A DNA stretch of 64,000 nt from Fragilariopsis cylindrus CCMP1102 (GCA_900095095.1 FMBT01000291.1:744001-808000), one strand, 5' to 3'. Positions 32,530-43,732 are shown, counted from the first letter of the stretch. Program-made: numbers and translations. The notes: a model not told the origin generated them from the sequence alone.

Positions 32530-33210
32530 CCTTCACTCGTTGCAAACTCTGTCAAACACCTTTTCCTTCGTCACTTGTCAATCCCGCCTTCAACATTTCT
32601 ATCCATTGATTATTCTTTTATTGTAAAGGTCATTCATCTGCGAATCCTTCACTCGTTGTAGGATAGGATTTTCAATGCGTTGATCCTTCGCCAAATGTAA
32701 AGGACCCCCCCACCTTCTGTCGAACCACCTTTGCCTTTTTGTCACTTGTCAATCCCGCCTTCAATTGTGTCATAGGCAAGCCTTTTTTATCCGTCGATCA
32801 TTCCTTCATTGTAAAGGTCTTTCATCTGCGAATCCTTCACTCGTTGTAGGATAGGATTTTCAATGCGTTGATCCTTCGCCAATTGTAAAGGACCCCCCCA
32901 TCTTCTGTCGAACCACATTTTGCCTTTTTGTCACTTGTCAATCCCGCCTTCAATTGTGTCATAGGGAAGCCTTTTTTATCCGTCGATCATTCTTATTTCA
33001 TTGTAAAGGTCATTCATCTGCGAATCCTTCACTCGTTGTAGGATAGGATTTTCAATGCGTTGATCCTTCGCCAATTGTAAAGGACCCCCCCATCTTCTGT
33101 CGAACCAATCCCGCCTTCAATTGTGTCATAGGGAAGCCTTTTCTATCCGTTGATAATTCTTATTTCATTGTAGAGGTCATCTATCTGCGAATCCTTCACT
33201 CGTTGTTGTA
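32530..33210. repeat. Subterminal tandem array, about 190 bp period
   Basis: About 3.3 copies; the marker gcgaatccttcactcgttg occurs at about 32640, 32829, 33020 and 33187. Each unit contains ttgtaaagg twice, a C6-7 run (gaccccccc) and tcccgccttcaa. The same short motifs occur at the other spacers of the TIR element. No coding potential. Confidence 0.85.
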
Positions 33211-33317
33211 GATTCAGGAGCTCCACGCATGTCATTGTACATCGTTCTAATGATGATGTTTAATAATTGTAGTTTTTAATTAACGACAGACGGACGTTAT
33301 GAAGCTCTAGTACTAAA

Positions 33318-33531
33318 ACACGTTGATTCCTACGTGTAATCTCTGTAGCCATATCGTATTTCAGCGCGGCTACAGCCTGTTTTTCTAGCCATACTGAATT
33401 TCAACGCGGCTACAGCGCGCTCTTTCTAGCCATACTGAATTTCAACACGGCTACAGCGCGCTCTGTAGCCATGTTGAAAAAAAAGCGTTGCGCTGTAGCC
33501 GTGTTGAAAATCACCCCTGCAACCACGGGAA
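33318..33531 (-). repeat. Right terminal inverted repeat
   Basis: Reverse complement of 6719-6933 with few differences. The outer end on the plus strand is gcaaccacgggaa. Flanked outside by catagtaaac, with no clear duplication of the left flank (gtagctaca) beyond CA. Confidence 0.9.
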
Positions 33532-33767
33532 CATAGTAAACGTACAATCTTGTGAGAAATCTATGTATCCTACAATAGGAAAAGGAAAGAGATCAAACAC
33601 TCGATATGTTTGTGCGTGGGACATGGATAAATTCAGGACCAAGTCATACGCTTGTAGGTGTTAGAAATTTGTTAAGTATGGTAATTGGTTATATTTCAGT
33701 AAGAGATCTATAATCCTATTTGACAAAATATTTATAAATATTATAAAACATGCTATATATTATTTAT

Positions 33768-35463
33768 TTAGCTTTTGGGTTCAAGAATGGTGGATAGCAA
33801 ACCATGATCAGATGGAAATTCCAAAGTCGGAAATGCCATGTCTTCAATATATGTTTTCTTCCCCGTATTATCCTTCCAAGTTTTGATTACTTTAAAATCA
33901 TCTTTCGGAAATATAATAAAGTCCTTAGGATTGACATCACCCTTTTCACGTTTTTCAGTACTCTTACATGCTTTATTCATTGTGGTTGTAGGAACGTCCG
34001 AGCGTTGTACGTCGTATAATTGGAAGGATTCGGTACATCCCCCCAACACGATGTCATACCATGAGATACGACATCTTTTGCAAAATCAAGAACATCTTGT
34101 TGCTTTCCAGGTTTGGCATGCTCGTATGTGTTAGCATCCATACCGAATACAAGTCGATGATTTTTCAAAGTGCTATCCGTTTTCATAGCTTTAACGATAG
34201 CATCGACAACGGGTTTAGTCGCCAATCCATTGGTATCACCATGGAAGGAGGCAAGTACGAATTCAACATCGAATTTGTTGGTTGCAGTGATGGCTAAAAT
34301 ATCTCCTTTTGCGACAGGAACAGCAGCACCTTTTGGAAACGATGCTTCCACTAGTGAAGTGATTTCAACTCCAGAACCATTTGGAAATAACTCTTCTTAA
34401 GGAAAATAACAGAATTTTGATCTCTCACAGCATCGAGGTCAGCCGGTGAAATGATGTGAAATGATTTTCCTAATTTCGAATCCCGGGCCTGGTCAATAAA
34501 TGAGGACGATACCTCTTGAAGCATAATGACATCCGTATCACCATAAGTAGTTTCTAAAATTTCCAATGTACGTGGGACTTTTTTCTTATTAAGATTTTCT
34601 ACCATAATTGATTTCAAAGGCTGCCAAACATCTGGCGCTGTTACAGTGTTCATCATGTGTACCAGGATGGCATCGAATATAGCTCCACACATTGTTTGCA
34701 GGGGTAAGGAATCCTTTTCTTCCTGCTCTGTAATATCAGGATATTTTGCCTTTTTGATTGGTTGAAGTAATTCATATGGAATTTTTGCTTCAACACCATT
34801 CTTACCCTTAATGTTGAGCTTATCATCAAAAGTAAATGCCTCCCATGCTGTCCACCATTTGTCGAGTGTCGACAAGTCTCCTTCATACATGTTAATAACA
34901 GTTGGACGATAAACTTGACCTGCACTTCCCTCAATATTAATAGTGTTGGTAATACGATCTGGCATGGAAGCTAAACGCTTACTCCCTAAAATAGGATCCT
35001 TCACAAAACCGGATATAATTTTACGATTTTGAAAGTCCGATTCCCAATAGGATCGTACACTGGTCCATCCTACACCAGTCAAACGAGAGTCTAACTTTGT
35101 AAACATTTCTTCCGTGAATACCTGATTGACAGGAACATCCTTTTCTCCTGGATTATCTATGAATTTTTCAATATTGATCATAAGTTTTTCATATTCTGGA
35201 TTTTCCTTGTATGTGATCCAATATTCGAATGGGTTGTTATTGATTGCTGCAATGTTCCAAGTTGTGACAGCTAATTTTCGACCGGCTGAAATCATCTTAC
35301 TCATACCACTTGACGATGGTGATGCGTTGGTTCCTAGGAATGTACTTGCTCCACCTGAATTATAAAAGACAACAACAACAACAACAACAGTAAGGAATCG
35401 AAGAAAATAGATTGTGAGCAATGGTTCAGTCGATTCAATTAATAAAAAATTGTTAAGTTTCAT
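33768..35463 (-). CDS. Endonuclease/exonuclease/phosphatase (EEP) family protein with signal sequence, two frame breaks
   Basis: ATG at 35463. A hydrophobic stretch at about 17-37 (LTIYFLRFLTVVVVVVVF) suggests a signal peptide or anchor. EEP signatures appear in order: TTWNIAAIN (about 90), MLQEVSSS, then in the next frame ASFHGDTNG and FGMDANTYE, and in the last frame FPSDHGLLSTIL. These are the metal-binding and catalytic Asn, Glu, His, Asp and His of the DNase I / inositol-phosphatase superfamily. Breaks at about 34385 and 33985; the second is CAATG where CAAATG keeps the frame (one missing A). Substrate is not predictable; secretory or endomembrane location inferred. Confidence 0.82.
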
Positions 35464-35602
35464 TTTTTAAATATGGTGTAACGCAGCGTTTACAATTATA
35501 ATCAGGCGAATATTTTGTTCAACGACGATATACGGTATGTTTGGATAAAGGGAAAATTCCCAAAACACAAAAAAAAACAAAACACGGATTAAAAGGATTC
35601 AA

Positions 35603-35908
35603 TTATATTGGAACTGCATTTGCACTGACCCCGTCGATATAAAAATGTTGTATAAAAGAGGTAACGATAAGAATAATCAGGATCTTGTTACGATAGGAAG
35701 TTAGATTCTTGCTTTTTGGGAAAGCGTTGCCGTTGCCACCTCCTGAGTAAGGCGTTGCAATACTACGTCGACTGTAGGCCATGTGGCGATTATAACTGTT
35801 GCTGTTGGCTACTGCTTTTTTGGAAATGGAAATTCCGGTAGTATTGTTACTATTGTTCTCGTACAGACTAGTTCTATGTCGCAAATTATCAGTGTTTTCC
35901 GTAGCCAT
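35603..35908 (-). CDS. Small hypothetical protein with C-terminal membrane segment (101 aa)
   Basis: ATG at 35908. N/S-rich N-terminal 75 residues, then a basic residue cluster and one hydrophobic helix (ILIILIVTSFIQHFYI) close to the C-terminus. The topology suggests a tail-anchored or single-pass protein. No homologue recognised. It may be a separate gene or a leftover exon of the neighbouring EEP gene, since it lies just upstream on the same strand. Low confidence. Confidence 0.35.
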   Translation of the reverse strand: MATENTDNLRHRTSLYENNSNNTTGISISKKAVANSNSYNRHMAYSRRSIATPYSGGGNGNAFPKSKNLTSYRNKILIILIVTSFIQHFYIDGVSANAVPI

Positions 35909-36322
35909 AAAATTGAAGTCCAGTTATTATCAGATGATAGGGATCTTACAAATGCGGAGGTGATACGAGAGATCGAGAGATAAGTGGAATAAAGGTTCTT
36001 AAATGACCCCGCTCGCAAGCAAGGAGTAAAAGACAAAAGAGGGCAAGATTGACGAAACTTAATTTGGGGTGAAGGTAGGTTTTTGTGATATCCAATTCGT
36101 GCTTGAGATTTTCGGGTTTTTAATGAAATCCCCCAAAAATAGCTCATTTCAATTTGAATTAATATGACCGCCGCATCTTTTATGGAGAAAAACATTTCAA
36201 TTTGGACGATGGACGATGATCGAGAACTTCATATACGAATTAACAACAACATCCTGTATTCTTATATATACTCGTAGCAGCAAACGATACAGGAAATGCA
36301 AGTATATCTGCCTTAGCCTTTG

Positions 36323-36655
36323 CTACTTCTTTTTCTTACCATTGTCGTTGCTTTTGTTGACTTGTAAGGCAATAATAATCATCAATAAAAAGAAACATCC
36401 CGTAGCAATTAGTTGCCGTCGTCCTGTGTAATTTCTTGGAAACAATGAAAAAGGCTTATTGCGACCCTCAGCAGTGGAAGCACTAGAATCGACCTCGAAG
36501 GTTGTCGTCACTGTCATGGGCGTGTTACGTGGAGATTTTGACATAATGTTTTCGTTAGTAGTGGATGATGACGATTCAGTTTTTTCGGTACAAGCCATTC
36601 CAGACTCTAGTTCAAAAGATGTTGAAGCAGGTGTTTGTTGTGGTCGTCGTCGCAT
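36323..36655 (-). CDS. Small hypothetical protein with one membrane segment (110 aa)
   Basis: ATG at 36655. S/T-rich hydrophilic N-terminal 75 residues, a basic patch (FPRNYTGRRQ), then one TM helix (LIATGCFFLLMIIIALQV) and a short Lys-rich end (GKKKK). Type II or tail-anchored topology. No family recognised. Codons look coding-like, but the call rests on ORF length and topology only. Confidence 0.4.
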   Translation of the reverse strand: MRRRPQQTPASTSFELESGMACTEKTESSSSTTNENIMSKSPRNTPMTVTTTFEVDSSASTAEGRNKPFSLFPRNYTGRRQLIATGCFFLLMIIIALQVNKSNDNGKKKK

Positions 36656-37031
36656 CCCATCAACTGGTGTATACGATCTACAGTAATATTATTGTTTTAG
36701 GATGCGTCTTTTTGTGTTTTGTGATTTTCTCGTTTTCATTATTTCATTTTGATTCTTATTTTTGAACCGTTAAAAAAATTAATTTAAAAAATGAACGAAA
36801 ACAAAAATCGAAAAATCGTCTCCCCCCGAAAAAATTCCAAAGTTTTCAAGTAGACCCTCTAATTCGACGGTGTACTGTATGTTGTGAAGTAAACTATAGG
36901 TCAATCAGAAGAAGCTAAGACAACAAGGTTTGTTATGTATATAATATCAATACCGTATCTTCTAGTAACAGTCGATCCTCTACTACATCACTTATTTCGG
37001 GTAAACTTAGTTTAGAGTCTAATCCGACAAC
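36656..37031. other. Intergenic region, no gene seen
   Basis: AT-rich spacer with an A/T-rich block at 36770-36830. It lies between the start of the small membrane protein and the end of the nuclear-type gene. No RNA or repeat recognised. Confidence 0.4.
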
Positions 37032-39513
37032 TCATTCTGCTTGCGTTAAAAACCCACCGTCATTTTCCTGATTCGATGTCGACGTGTCTAATTTCAATCT
37101 AGCCGCAGATTTCGCCAAAGCTGACTCAAATACCTCAAGTGCAACATTTTTGCTTTCCCAAGCATCTAGAATTTTTTGTCTTGTCGATTGTAAACGCATT
37201 CTAGACTGTCTTACATTATCCAATGCTTCTTGAATATCATTCGGGTCTTTTTGCAATAGAGCGAAGGATATATTTTCTTTCCAATTTGGGCACGAGCGTT
37301 GCAACAATGTCGCTTTTGTTTTATCTGCTGAAGAAAAATTGGAGATCATTTCGGTCGCAGCAACTTGAGCACCCTGCGATAACAAATGCAGATCAACAGG
37401 GTTGTTTTCATTTCCTCTATTTTGAACTGAACAAGAATCGTCTACTAAATCTTCTGCCCCATCTTCGAAAAGACCCAACAAGTCATCTAATCCAGCAGCT
37501 TCATGATCTTCGTCGCCTGACTCAGATAGATAATCTAATCCAGCTGCAGGATCTTCGTCCCCTTGTGCAAACAGCTCATCCCATGGAGATTTAGATAGTG
37601 AAAGCGAATTTGCTTTATTCTTATTGCCGTTGACAATTTGCTGTTCCTGTGTCATGGGGAGAATAGTGTCCCAAATAAGACCAGAAGTGGTCATCCTTTG
37701 ATCATTTGTGTCTCGAGCATCACCATTCCACTTGAATCGCTGGATCTGGTCAGCACATTCTCGTTCTGGTACGTACTCGGTTGGGATATCATCTTCTTCT
37801 CTTTCTCCTTCATCATTATCATCAACAACAACTAGTGAGTCTTGGGCCTTCGAAATATTTTCCATGGTTTCGCCATTTTTAGCGTCTTCGTCCGCATCGT
37901 TAGTAGTATCAGTAACCTCGCTGCAAGTATTCCCTTTAGTCTTCTCCCTATTGTTCGAGAAGCCCATCATTTGAAACAAAGTAGGTTGATACGCTTCAGA
38001 TAACAAATTAAAGAAAGATTAATAGATTAGAAAGTAAGAAGAAAGGAACAACAATGTGACGATTATGCACAAAGAATGGTTCCATCCATCCATGACAAGA
38101 ATAGAAACACATATACTCACTGGGGGCTTTAGGAAAAACCTTGATCTGAGCCTTTTCCCAGAGTCCTTCCGGTAAGGTTTGACTTTCCATTTGCTGCTTT
38201 TCAAAGATCTCTGTATCTGGCAGAAAATAGTCATCGATGGGTGCAACTCCAACCATAGTAGTGGTGTTGCTGATATCACGTTCTTTTCGTTTCCATAGGT
38301 CTCTCCGATGTTTTTTCAGTTGACGTCGAGCAACTTCGGTTTGTTCTTCTAAATTTTCTGTCTTCATCTCGAGGTTTTGGAGTCTTCGTATCAAGGCCTT
38401 TTCTTTGGCCGCGTTCGTTCGAGAGAATTTATTCATATCAAGAACTGGTATTATGTCATTGCTGTCGGCCTTTTGGCATGAACACGTTTTGCAAAAAGCA
38501 CACAGCTTCGACCGAGCACGTTTACGCGGACGATTTGAAGGAGCAGTAGCAGCGACCGAAGCCGAGGTCGTTCCGTTAGTAGGATGACTATCTTTATCCG
38601 AGACTTTGGGCTTGCTCTTCCTTGATTTACTACCTTTCGAAGTCTTCGGGTTGGATTCTTTGTTGTCGCCTGATTCAGGATTCGTCTGTCCTTCTGTTTG
38701 AATTTTTGCATTCAGTTTCTGAGTTATCTTCTTCGTCGTCGGTAGCTTCTTTGTTTTTTGTGTAGCCTGACTTCGATCTAATTTCCCCTTTTTCTTTTGC
38801 GATGCGGATTTGTGAGACGCAGATGTAGTAGCTGCCTCATCTTCCACTTTCCCTTTTGTGATTATCAGAACTGCTCTTCTTCTCGTCGACAACGTCCATT
38901 CTGAAACTCATTCCTTTTCCAACTTTCTCATTATGTGATTTATCAGAATCGCCTTTCTCGTCGACACCTTTCGTTTGACATCTCGTTCCTGTTTTCGTTC
39001 CTTCGTGTTGCGGTCTATTAGAACTACTATTCTCGTCGACAACTATTATTGACAATCCGAACTTATTTCTATCTCCGCTTCGCCAAAATGAGATTTATTA
39101 GAACCACTTTTTTCGTCGACGACTGTTGTGTGGCAGCTCGTTTCATCTATACCTTGGATCTCCATAGAAAGCTTAGCTTCATTATCCCCGTTTTCTCCCA
39201 CGTTTTTCTTCGAACACACCACATCATTACCGTTCTCCTTATCTTTCATTGTAATATCTTTAGTCATAGTAGGAGTAATTGTTCTGATATCAGCGATCGG
39301 TTTCACTCGACCATTAATCAGGGATACAAGCCGTGATTTGACCTTCTTCCTATTAACTTTGTCGAGCGATTTGCCAGTCTGGATTTCTAACTCTCTGTAA
39401 AATATATTTACAGTGATTGTATTGGAATCTGAATTGACAAAAAGAAGATCGATTTCTCGGTCAAGGTCAAATCCTAATGGTACCAAAACTTCACGGTCTT
39501 CTGTTTCGTTCAT
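37032..39513 (-). CDS. Nuclear-type low-complexity protein, one intron, frame breaks
   Basis: Several adjoining frames read as one gene from ATG 39513. The N-terminal about 75 residues look folded (NIFYRELEIQTGKSLDKVNRKK, loosely like a DEK C-terminal fold; weak). Three to four repeats of VVDEKSxSNKSH type follow. The middle is Lys/Ser-rich with a CAFCKTCSC cluster and a coiled coil. Then KVFPKAP joins across an intron to YQPTLFQMMGF, an acidic domain and a final helical block. The intron is 37994-38120 (donor GTGAGT, acceptor CTGAAG) and the frame joins exactly. Breaks occur near 39050 and 38845. Function unknown; charge pattern suggests chromatin. May be one gene with the pieces at 39540-40567. 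Confidence 0.55.
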
Positions 39514-39539
39514 GTTTGTGGATGATAACTTTGCAACTT

Positions 39540-40567
39540 CTCATCACCATTAACATTATCATCCCCATCGCCATCCTGGAAATCCACGCAGTCATGGTCA
39601 CTTTCTACTCTCATCTTTGTCGTTGTTGTCCTTTAGGTTCATTTTTCTATTATCATCAATATCGGCCCCTTGTAATTTATCTGTTGATTCCCCACTTACT
39701 GATAATGATGATACATTCAAACATATAGTCCGATCAGACTTTTCTTTATTTTATTTCGTGATTGTTTATGAACAACTGCTGTCTGCGGTACGATCGAGGA
39801 CGGTTTTGATTCATCATTTCGTCTTCCTTTCCGTACGATGATAATGATGGTATTTCATCATCGCTGTCATCGGTTTCGGTTTCATCGTCATCATTATTGT
39901 CGTCAACTTCAACTATTACAGATAGAGTAACTTTTGGAATATCATCAACTTTTCTTGATGATGATCACCACATCATTTTTGATACTGTTGTCATTATCCT
40001 TGCTAGCAGCAAGTTTCTTATCGGTATATTATAATATTATTCGTAGTGCGATGTCGTTTGTTAAGCTCATCGTCAAATAAACAACTGTCGTCACTAGTAT
40101 TACTGTCATCACTTTCTTCATCAAAATATGCACGTTCTAATTGACTCAATCTCGAGTTCCCGTCATTCTTTCTGTCGTTACTGATTTTTATTTTGAAGGA
40201 AGGGATGGGAATTGTCAACTTTTTTGCATTGGCAGAAATACTAGCCAGGACTTCTTTTCGAGTTCGTTTCTTGCGTTTATTGTTTGAATTTGATGCACCG
40301 GTATTATTATTATTATTATTATTATTACTATTGGTAGCTCCTTGACTGGAAGAACAACCACCGGAGTGGTGGTGGTGGTGGTGACGTCGGAAGTATTATC
40401 ATTCCTAATCCGTCTTTTATAGGACAACGAAGAGGAGGACGTTTGCGACGAGTAGGATCTTTTCTTCGTATTTTTGATAGTAGCTCGAACGTTATACTTG
40501 AAAAGATTCAAGACGACCCAGAAGGCTTCGTTTCATCTTCTGATGATGCCATTGTAACTTCTGTCAT
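39540..40567 (-). CDS. Low-complexity acidic/basic coding region, several frame breaks
   Basis: Coding-like protein text in shifting frames from ATG 40567: SSEDETKPSG, then LFKYNVRATIKNTKKRSYSS, an Asn run, KRKKRTRKEVLASISANAK, TIPIPSFKIKI, RLSQLERAYFDEESDDS and acidic stretches down to about 39560 (DHDCVDFQDGDGDDN). The first break is at a GGG at about 40522 where GGGG restores the frame. No domain recognised. Composition matches the gene just downstream, so this is probably its N-terminal part. Confidence 0.4.
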
Positions 40568-40934
40568 ATGCGTCGTCGCTGGTGGTATTTCTAAGGAGAT
40601 ACTAATATTATTCCAATGTTCATCTTGGTTTTTGTTGATACTTGTAACATTGTGATTGTACAATCTCCTTGTACAATTCAGGCTTCTCACGTGAATTTGA
40701 AAAAACAGAAGAATTTAAATATTCCAACCCGTGATTCGGATCATGACTGAATATTGTGAGAAAAAGGAAAGTCAGAAAGCTAAAAAGCACAACGATGAAA
40801 AAAATCGCTATCTCACAAATTCACAAAAAGCATCATCAGCAACACCAACCATTAGTTGTAGTAAAAGTGAATACAATTGCAGCCGAAGAAGACGAAAGTA
40901 TTTGTTGGTGACGATAACTACGTAACGCTATAAT

Positions 40935-42044
40935 ATGTCATCATCACAATCAGCTGGGGACGATTCAGACATTGTCCAACCTACCACCAAGCAAACGACG
41001 TATCATGGCCATTTTGACTGTTTTTCGGGCGCAGCGGGGGACATGCTACTTTCCTCCTGCCTCGATGCGTCCGAAAATTCCACTGAATTGGCTAAGCATG
41101 TGTCAGAATGCATAAGTAGGGGTATGCCAGAATTGGCTGGAGAATTTGAGATTCAGACAAAAAGAGTTTGGCGAGGTGGGATGGGGTCGATCGCTGGATT
41201 ACATGTGACTGTTCTTAGTAAATATAATAACGAACCGGCTCCCGTGCCGAAACGTAAAGCTGACAACGATGATGATGATGATGATGATCATCATCATCAT
41301 CATCATCAACATCATAGTCACCAACACGACCATCAATATTCCTCGCATCAGCATGATGTAGGTGATCATGACCATTCGCACGACCATGCACATGACCACA
41401 ATTCGCATTCGCACGATCATTCGTCGTCTACTACGAAAGGACCACTTCGAAATTTGCGAGAAATAAAAAGGCTCATAGAACATTCCTCCGATGAATACAT
41501 AGATCCTTGGGTAAAAACTATAGCCATATTAACATTTACCGAATTAGCTCACGCTGAGGCAACAACACACGGTGCCGAATCTATCGAATCGGTTCATTTT
41601 CATGAAGTGGGTGCAATTGATTCTATTGTTGATACGGTCGGTACTCTAATTGCATTGCATTATCTGAACGTTACATCATTTTCCTGTAGTCGACTTCCAT
41701 TCGGAGAAGGTACGGTTTGGACAGACCATGGGATTTTACCGGTCCCAGCGCCGGCTACGTTGCGTTTGTTGGTAGGAATGCCTACGTGTCCAGGTCCTTT
41801 AGGTGTAGTAACAGGAGAATTAGTGACGCCGACCGGAGCCGCATTGTTGCGAGCGTTGACTTTGAAGTATCCACGAGGAATTGATGCGAAAGAGACATCT
41901 ACAACAACACCAACGAAAAATAATTATAAAGGCCGTCCACCAAATTTTACAATACGTAAGATTGGAATCGGTGCGGGAACAAAGGACTTTGAAAAGCATC
42001 CCAATATTCTTCGTTTGTTATTAGGCGATGATATTGTGACTTAA
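40935..42044 (+). CDS. larC: LarC-like nickel insertion protein (nickel-pincer nucleotide cofactor synthesis), LarC1 domain only
   Basis: 369 aa in one exon from ATG 40935. LarC (DUF111) motifs: DCFSGAAGDMLLSSCLD near residue 30, VHFHEVGAIDSIVDTVG near 225, LPFGEGTVWTDHG, and GELVTPTGAALLRAL near 295, ending with the IGIGAGTKDF / LRLLLGDD block. A long His/Asp-rich insert (about 112-165) is typical of LarC and other nickel-handling proteins. In bacteria LarC is a CTP-dependent cyclometallase that inserts Ni into the pincer cofactor of lactate racemase and relatives. The frame stops where bacterial proteins continue into the C-terminal LarC2 half, and I find no continuation downstream. No leader seen, so probably cytosolic. 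Confidence 0.85.
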   Translation: MSSSQSAGDDSDIVQPTTKQTTYHGHFDCFSGAAGDMLLSSCLDASENSTELAKHVSECISRGMPELAGEFEIQTKRVWRGGMGSIAGLHVTVLSKYNNEPAPVPKRKADNDDDDDDDHHHHHHQHHSHQHDHQYSSHQHDVGDHDHSHDHAHDHNSHSHDHSSSTTKGPLRNLREIKRLIEHSSDEYIDPWVKTIAILTFTELAHAEATTHGAESIESVHFHEVGAIDSIVDTVGTLIALHYLNVTSFSCSRLPFGEGTVWTDHGILPVPAPATLRLLVGMPTCPGPLGVVTGELVTPTGAALLRALTLKYPRGIDAKETSTTTPTKNNYKGRPPNFTIRKIGIGAGTKDFEKHPNILRLLLGDDIVT

Positions 42045-42645
42045 TACTATGATAAAAATATACAATTGTATTTTTGATATAATATTCGTATACAGTAATA
42101 CCAATAAAGAATCAGCGGAATTCCGTCCTTTGATAATATTATTCTGCTTAAAAAATACCATATTATCACGTCCTGTATGGTTACTCACGATTTAGTATAT
42201 TGGCTTAGTCTGTATCTACTATCCAAGTTGCAGATGCTCGTAAATGAGCTGGATCACTTGTAAAAAGATCTTATAGTTGATGGGTGGAGGTCAATCCCAT
42301 CCTAATTGAACTAAACTGTTTTATTTTGATAGCTGTTCTCAGTTATGCATCCTATTACAAGCTAATAAAGGCGTCACCAAATGAAGTAATGCTTTGTACT
42401 TCTGCTCCATTATAAAACGAAGGCCTACGGACACTATCAGCTGATTAAATACAAATTTGGTACTAGATTTGTCTTTAAAAACCAACTACAACAACAGCAA
42501 CACAAACTGAATCACTTTGTACGATCGACCTGACACTAGCGTCTGAGGTCCAAATATGCTTAGCCGCATCTATGTGGGAAGCAGTATGATATAAAACAGT
42601 TTATTTTAAGGTTTTTTCCTGTCTAATTTTAGATACAGATCACAG
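42045..42645. other. Intergenic region between convergent genes
   Basis: About 600 bp holding both 3' ends. No ORF, RNA or repeat that I can support. Confidence 0.5.
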
Positions 42646-43732
42646 TTAATCACTTTTAACGTCGTCGTCCGTTGTCTTAACTCCTAAGAAGTGTTCCTTT
42701 TTTTAGATTAAAAAACGAATCAGGTATAAAAAAAAGTTAGAAGAGAATCGAAACGTATACAATTATTATTACCATTACTATTATTACTATTACTACTATT
42801 ATTCGATTCATTCAAACTTACCCAGGAAATCCATCGTCCAGTACGGGTATAATATTCATCTGGTCTAGATGGGATATATGAATTTCTCTTCTCTCCAGAT
42901 TGAATCCAGTCATTCCTACAGCATGCACACCATTTTTAAGGTAAACAACAACATAAATTGACAAATTATTTGCATAGTGAGTGAGTTGGAAATATAACAT
43001 GCAAGCATAGTTATTAGTTCATCGCATTTTGTGCAGATCAATCAGAAAGCCATTTTCTTTTTGTAAATTTTCAAATCAAATATTTACAACATCACGTTAT
43101 TATTATTACAACATCACAACATTCCAACGTATGCATACGTACCATTCTTCTGAGGAGATCCATCTTTCTCCCCATGCTTGTACCCATTTACGACATTCGT
43201 CGTATGGTAAAAATCTTGGTCCTGATTTAAGGAATCGTCGTTTATTAGCTTCTTCAAGTCTTAATTTTTCTACCCTCCAATTTAAATCGTCAATAACAAC
43301 ACCTGCTGGTCTACCTCGTACGTCAGCGACTAGCATACTAGTAGTAGGAACAGTAGATTCTCCGTCATTATTATTATTATCGTTGTCGTTGTCGTCAACT
43401 AAATCAGCCTTCTTCTTCCTCCTTTTCTTATTATTGTTACTACTAATGTTGTCTTCCTCTTCTTCAATATTTGACATGAAATATGTTTGTTTTATTTTTA
43501 GTTTTCCTTGGTAATTATGATAAGATTGTTGGTATGTTTTGTTTCGACGCATTGTAATGCTCCTCCGTGTAGAGTATGTAATAAAACCCGTCGAGGCATG
43601 AGACATTATTAGTAACAATGTCATCGTCAAAATGGAACCAAGAGGCTTATTGATAGTGACACTATTATTATGGATAGTAGTAGTAGTAGACAAGGTCCTC
43701 ATTCTCATGACATGCAGTTGTTCCGACACCAT
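42646..43732 (-). CDS. Three-exon algal-type protein with W-x-W/GW repeats motif, possible organelle leader
   Basis: Exons 43732-43143, 42915-42822 and 42696-42646; donors GTACGT and GTAAGT, acceptors CTGTAG and AAAAAG; all phases join and the last exon gives EHFLGVKT to a TAA. Residues about 20-50 hold a hydrophobic segment ending SHASTGF, which could be a signal peptide with an ASAFAP-like site (plastid), followed by basic residues. The C-terminal domain has the spaced pattern WVQAWGERWISSEEW, NDWIQSGEK, YIPSRPDEYY, GRWISWEHFLG, a motif common in uncharacterised algal proteins. Function unknown. The splice assignment is strong because both short exons extend the conserved pattern. Confidence 0.75.

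Larger units (their letters stand above)
6719..33531. mobile_element. Putative giant TIR-bounded DNA element (26.8 kb, about 14.6 kb without the nested retrotransposon)
   Basis: The two ends carry 214-215 bp inverted repeats that match almost base for base (6719-6933 versus 33318-33531), both starting outward with ttcccgtggttgc. Between them lie a Ulp1-like protease gene, a divergent pair of small genes, an IQ-repeat gene, a RING ORF with its downstream partner, and a later-inserted copia element. The same spacer motif (cores like ccatccgt, tccttcact and ttgtaaagg) recurs at 7150-7380, 10850-11000, 13340-13560 (inverted) and 32530-33210, which ties both halves into one unit. Ulp1-type proteases are known cargo of several eukaryotic DNA transposons (for example Zisupton and some MULEs). 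I found no recognisable DDE or tyrosine transposase, and no convincing target-site duplication (only CA on both sides), so the class is open. Possible alternative: two independent copies of a smaller repeat in opposite orientation. Confidence 0.6.
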
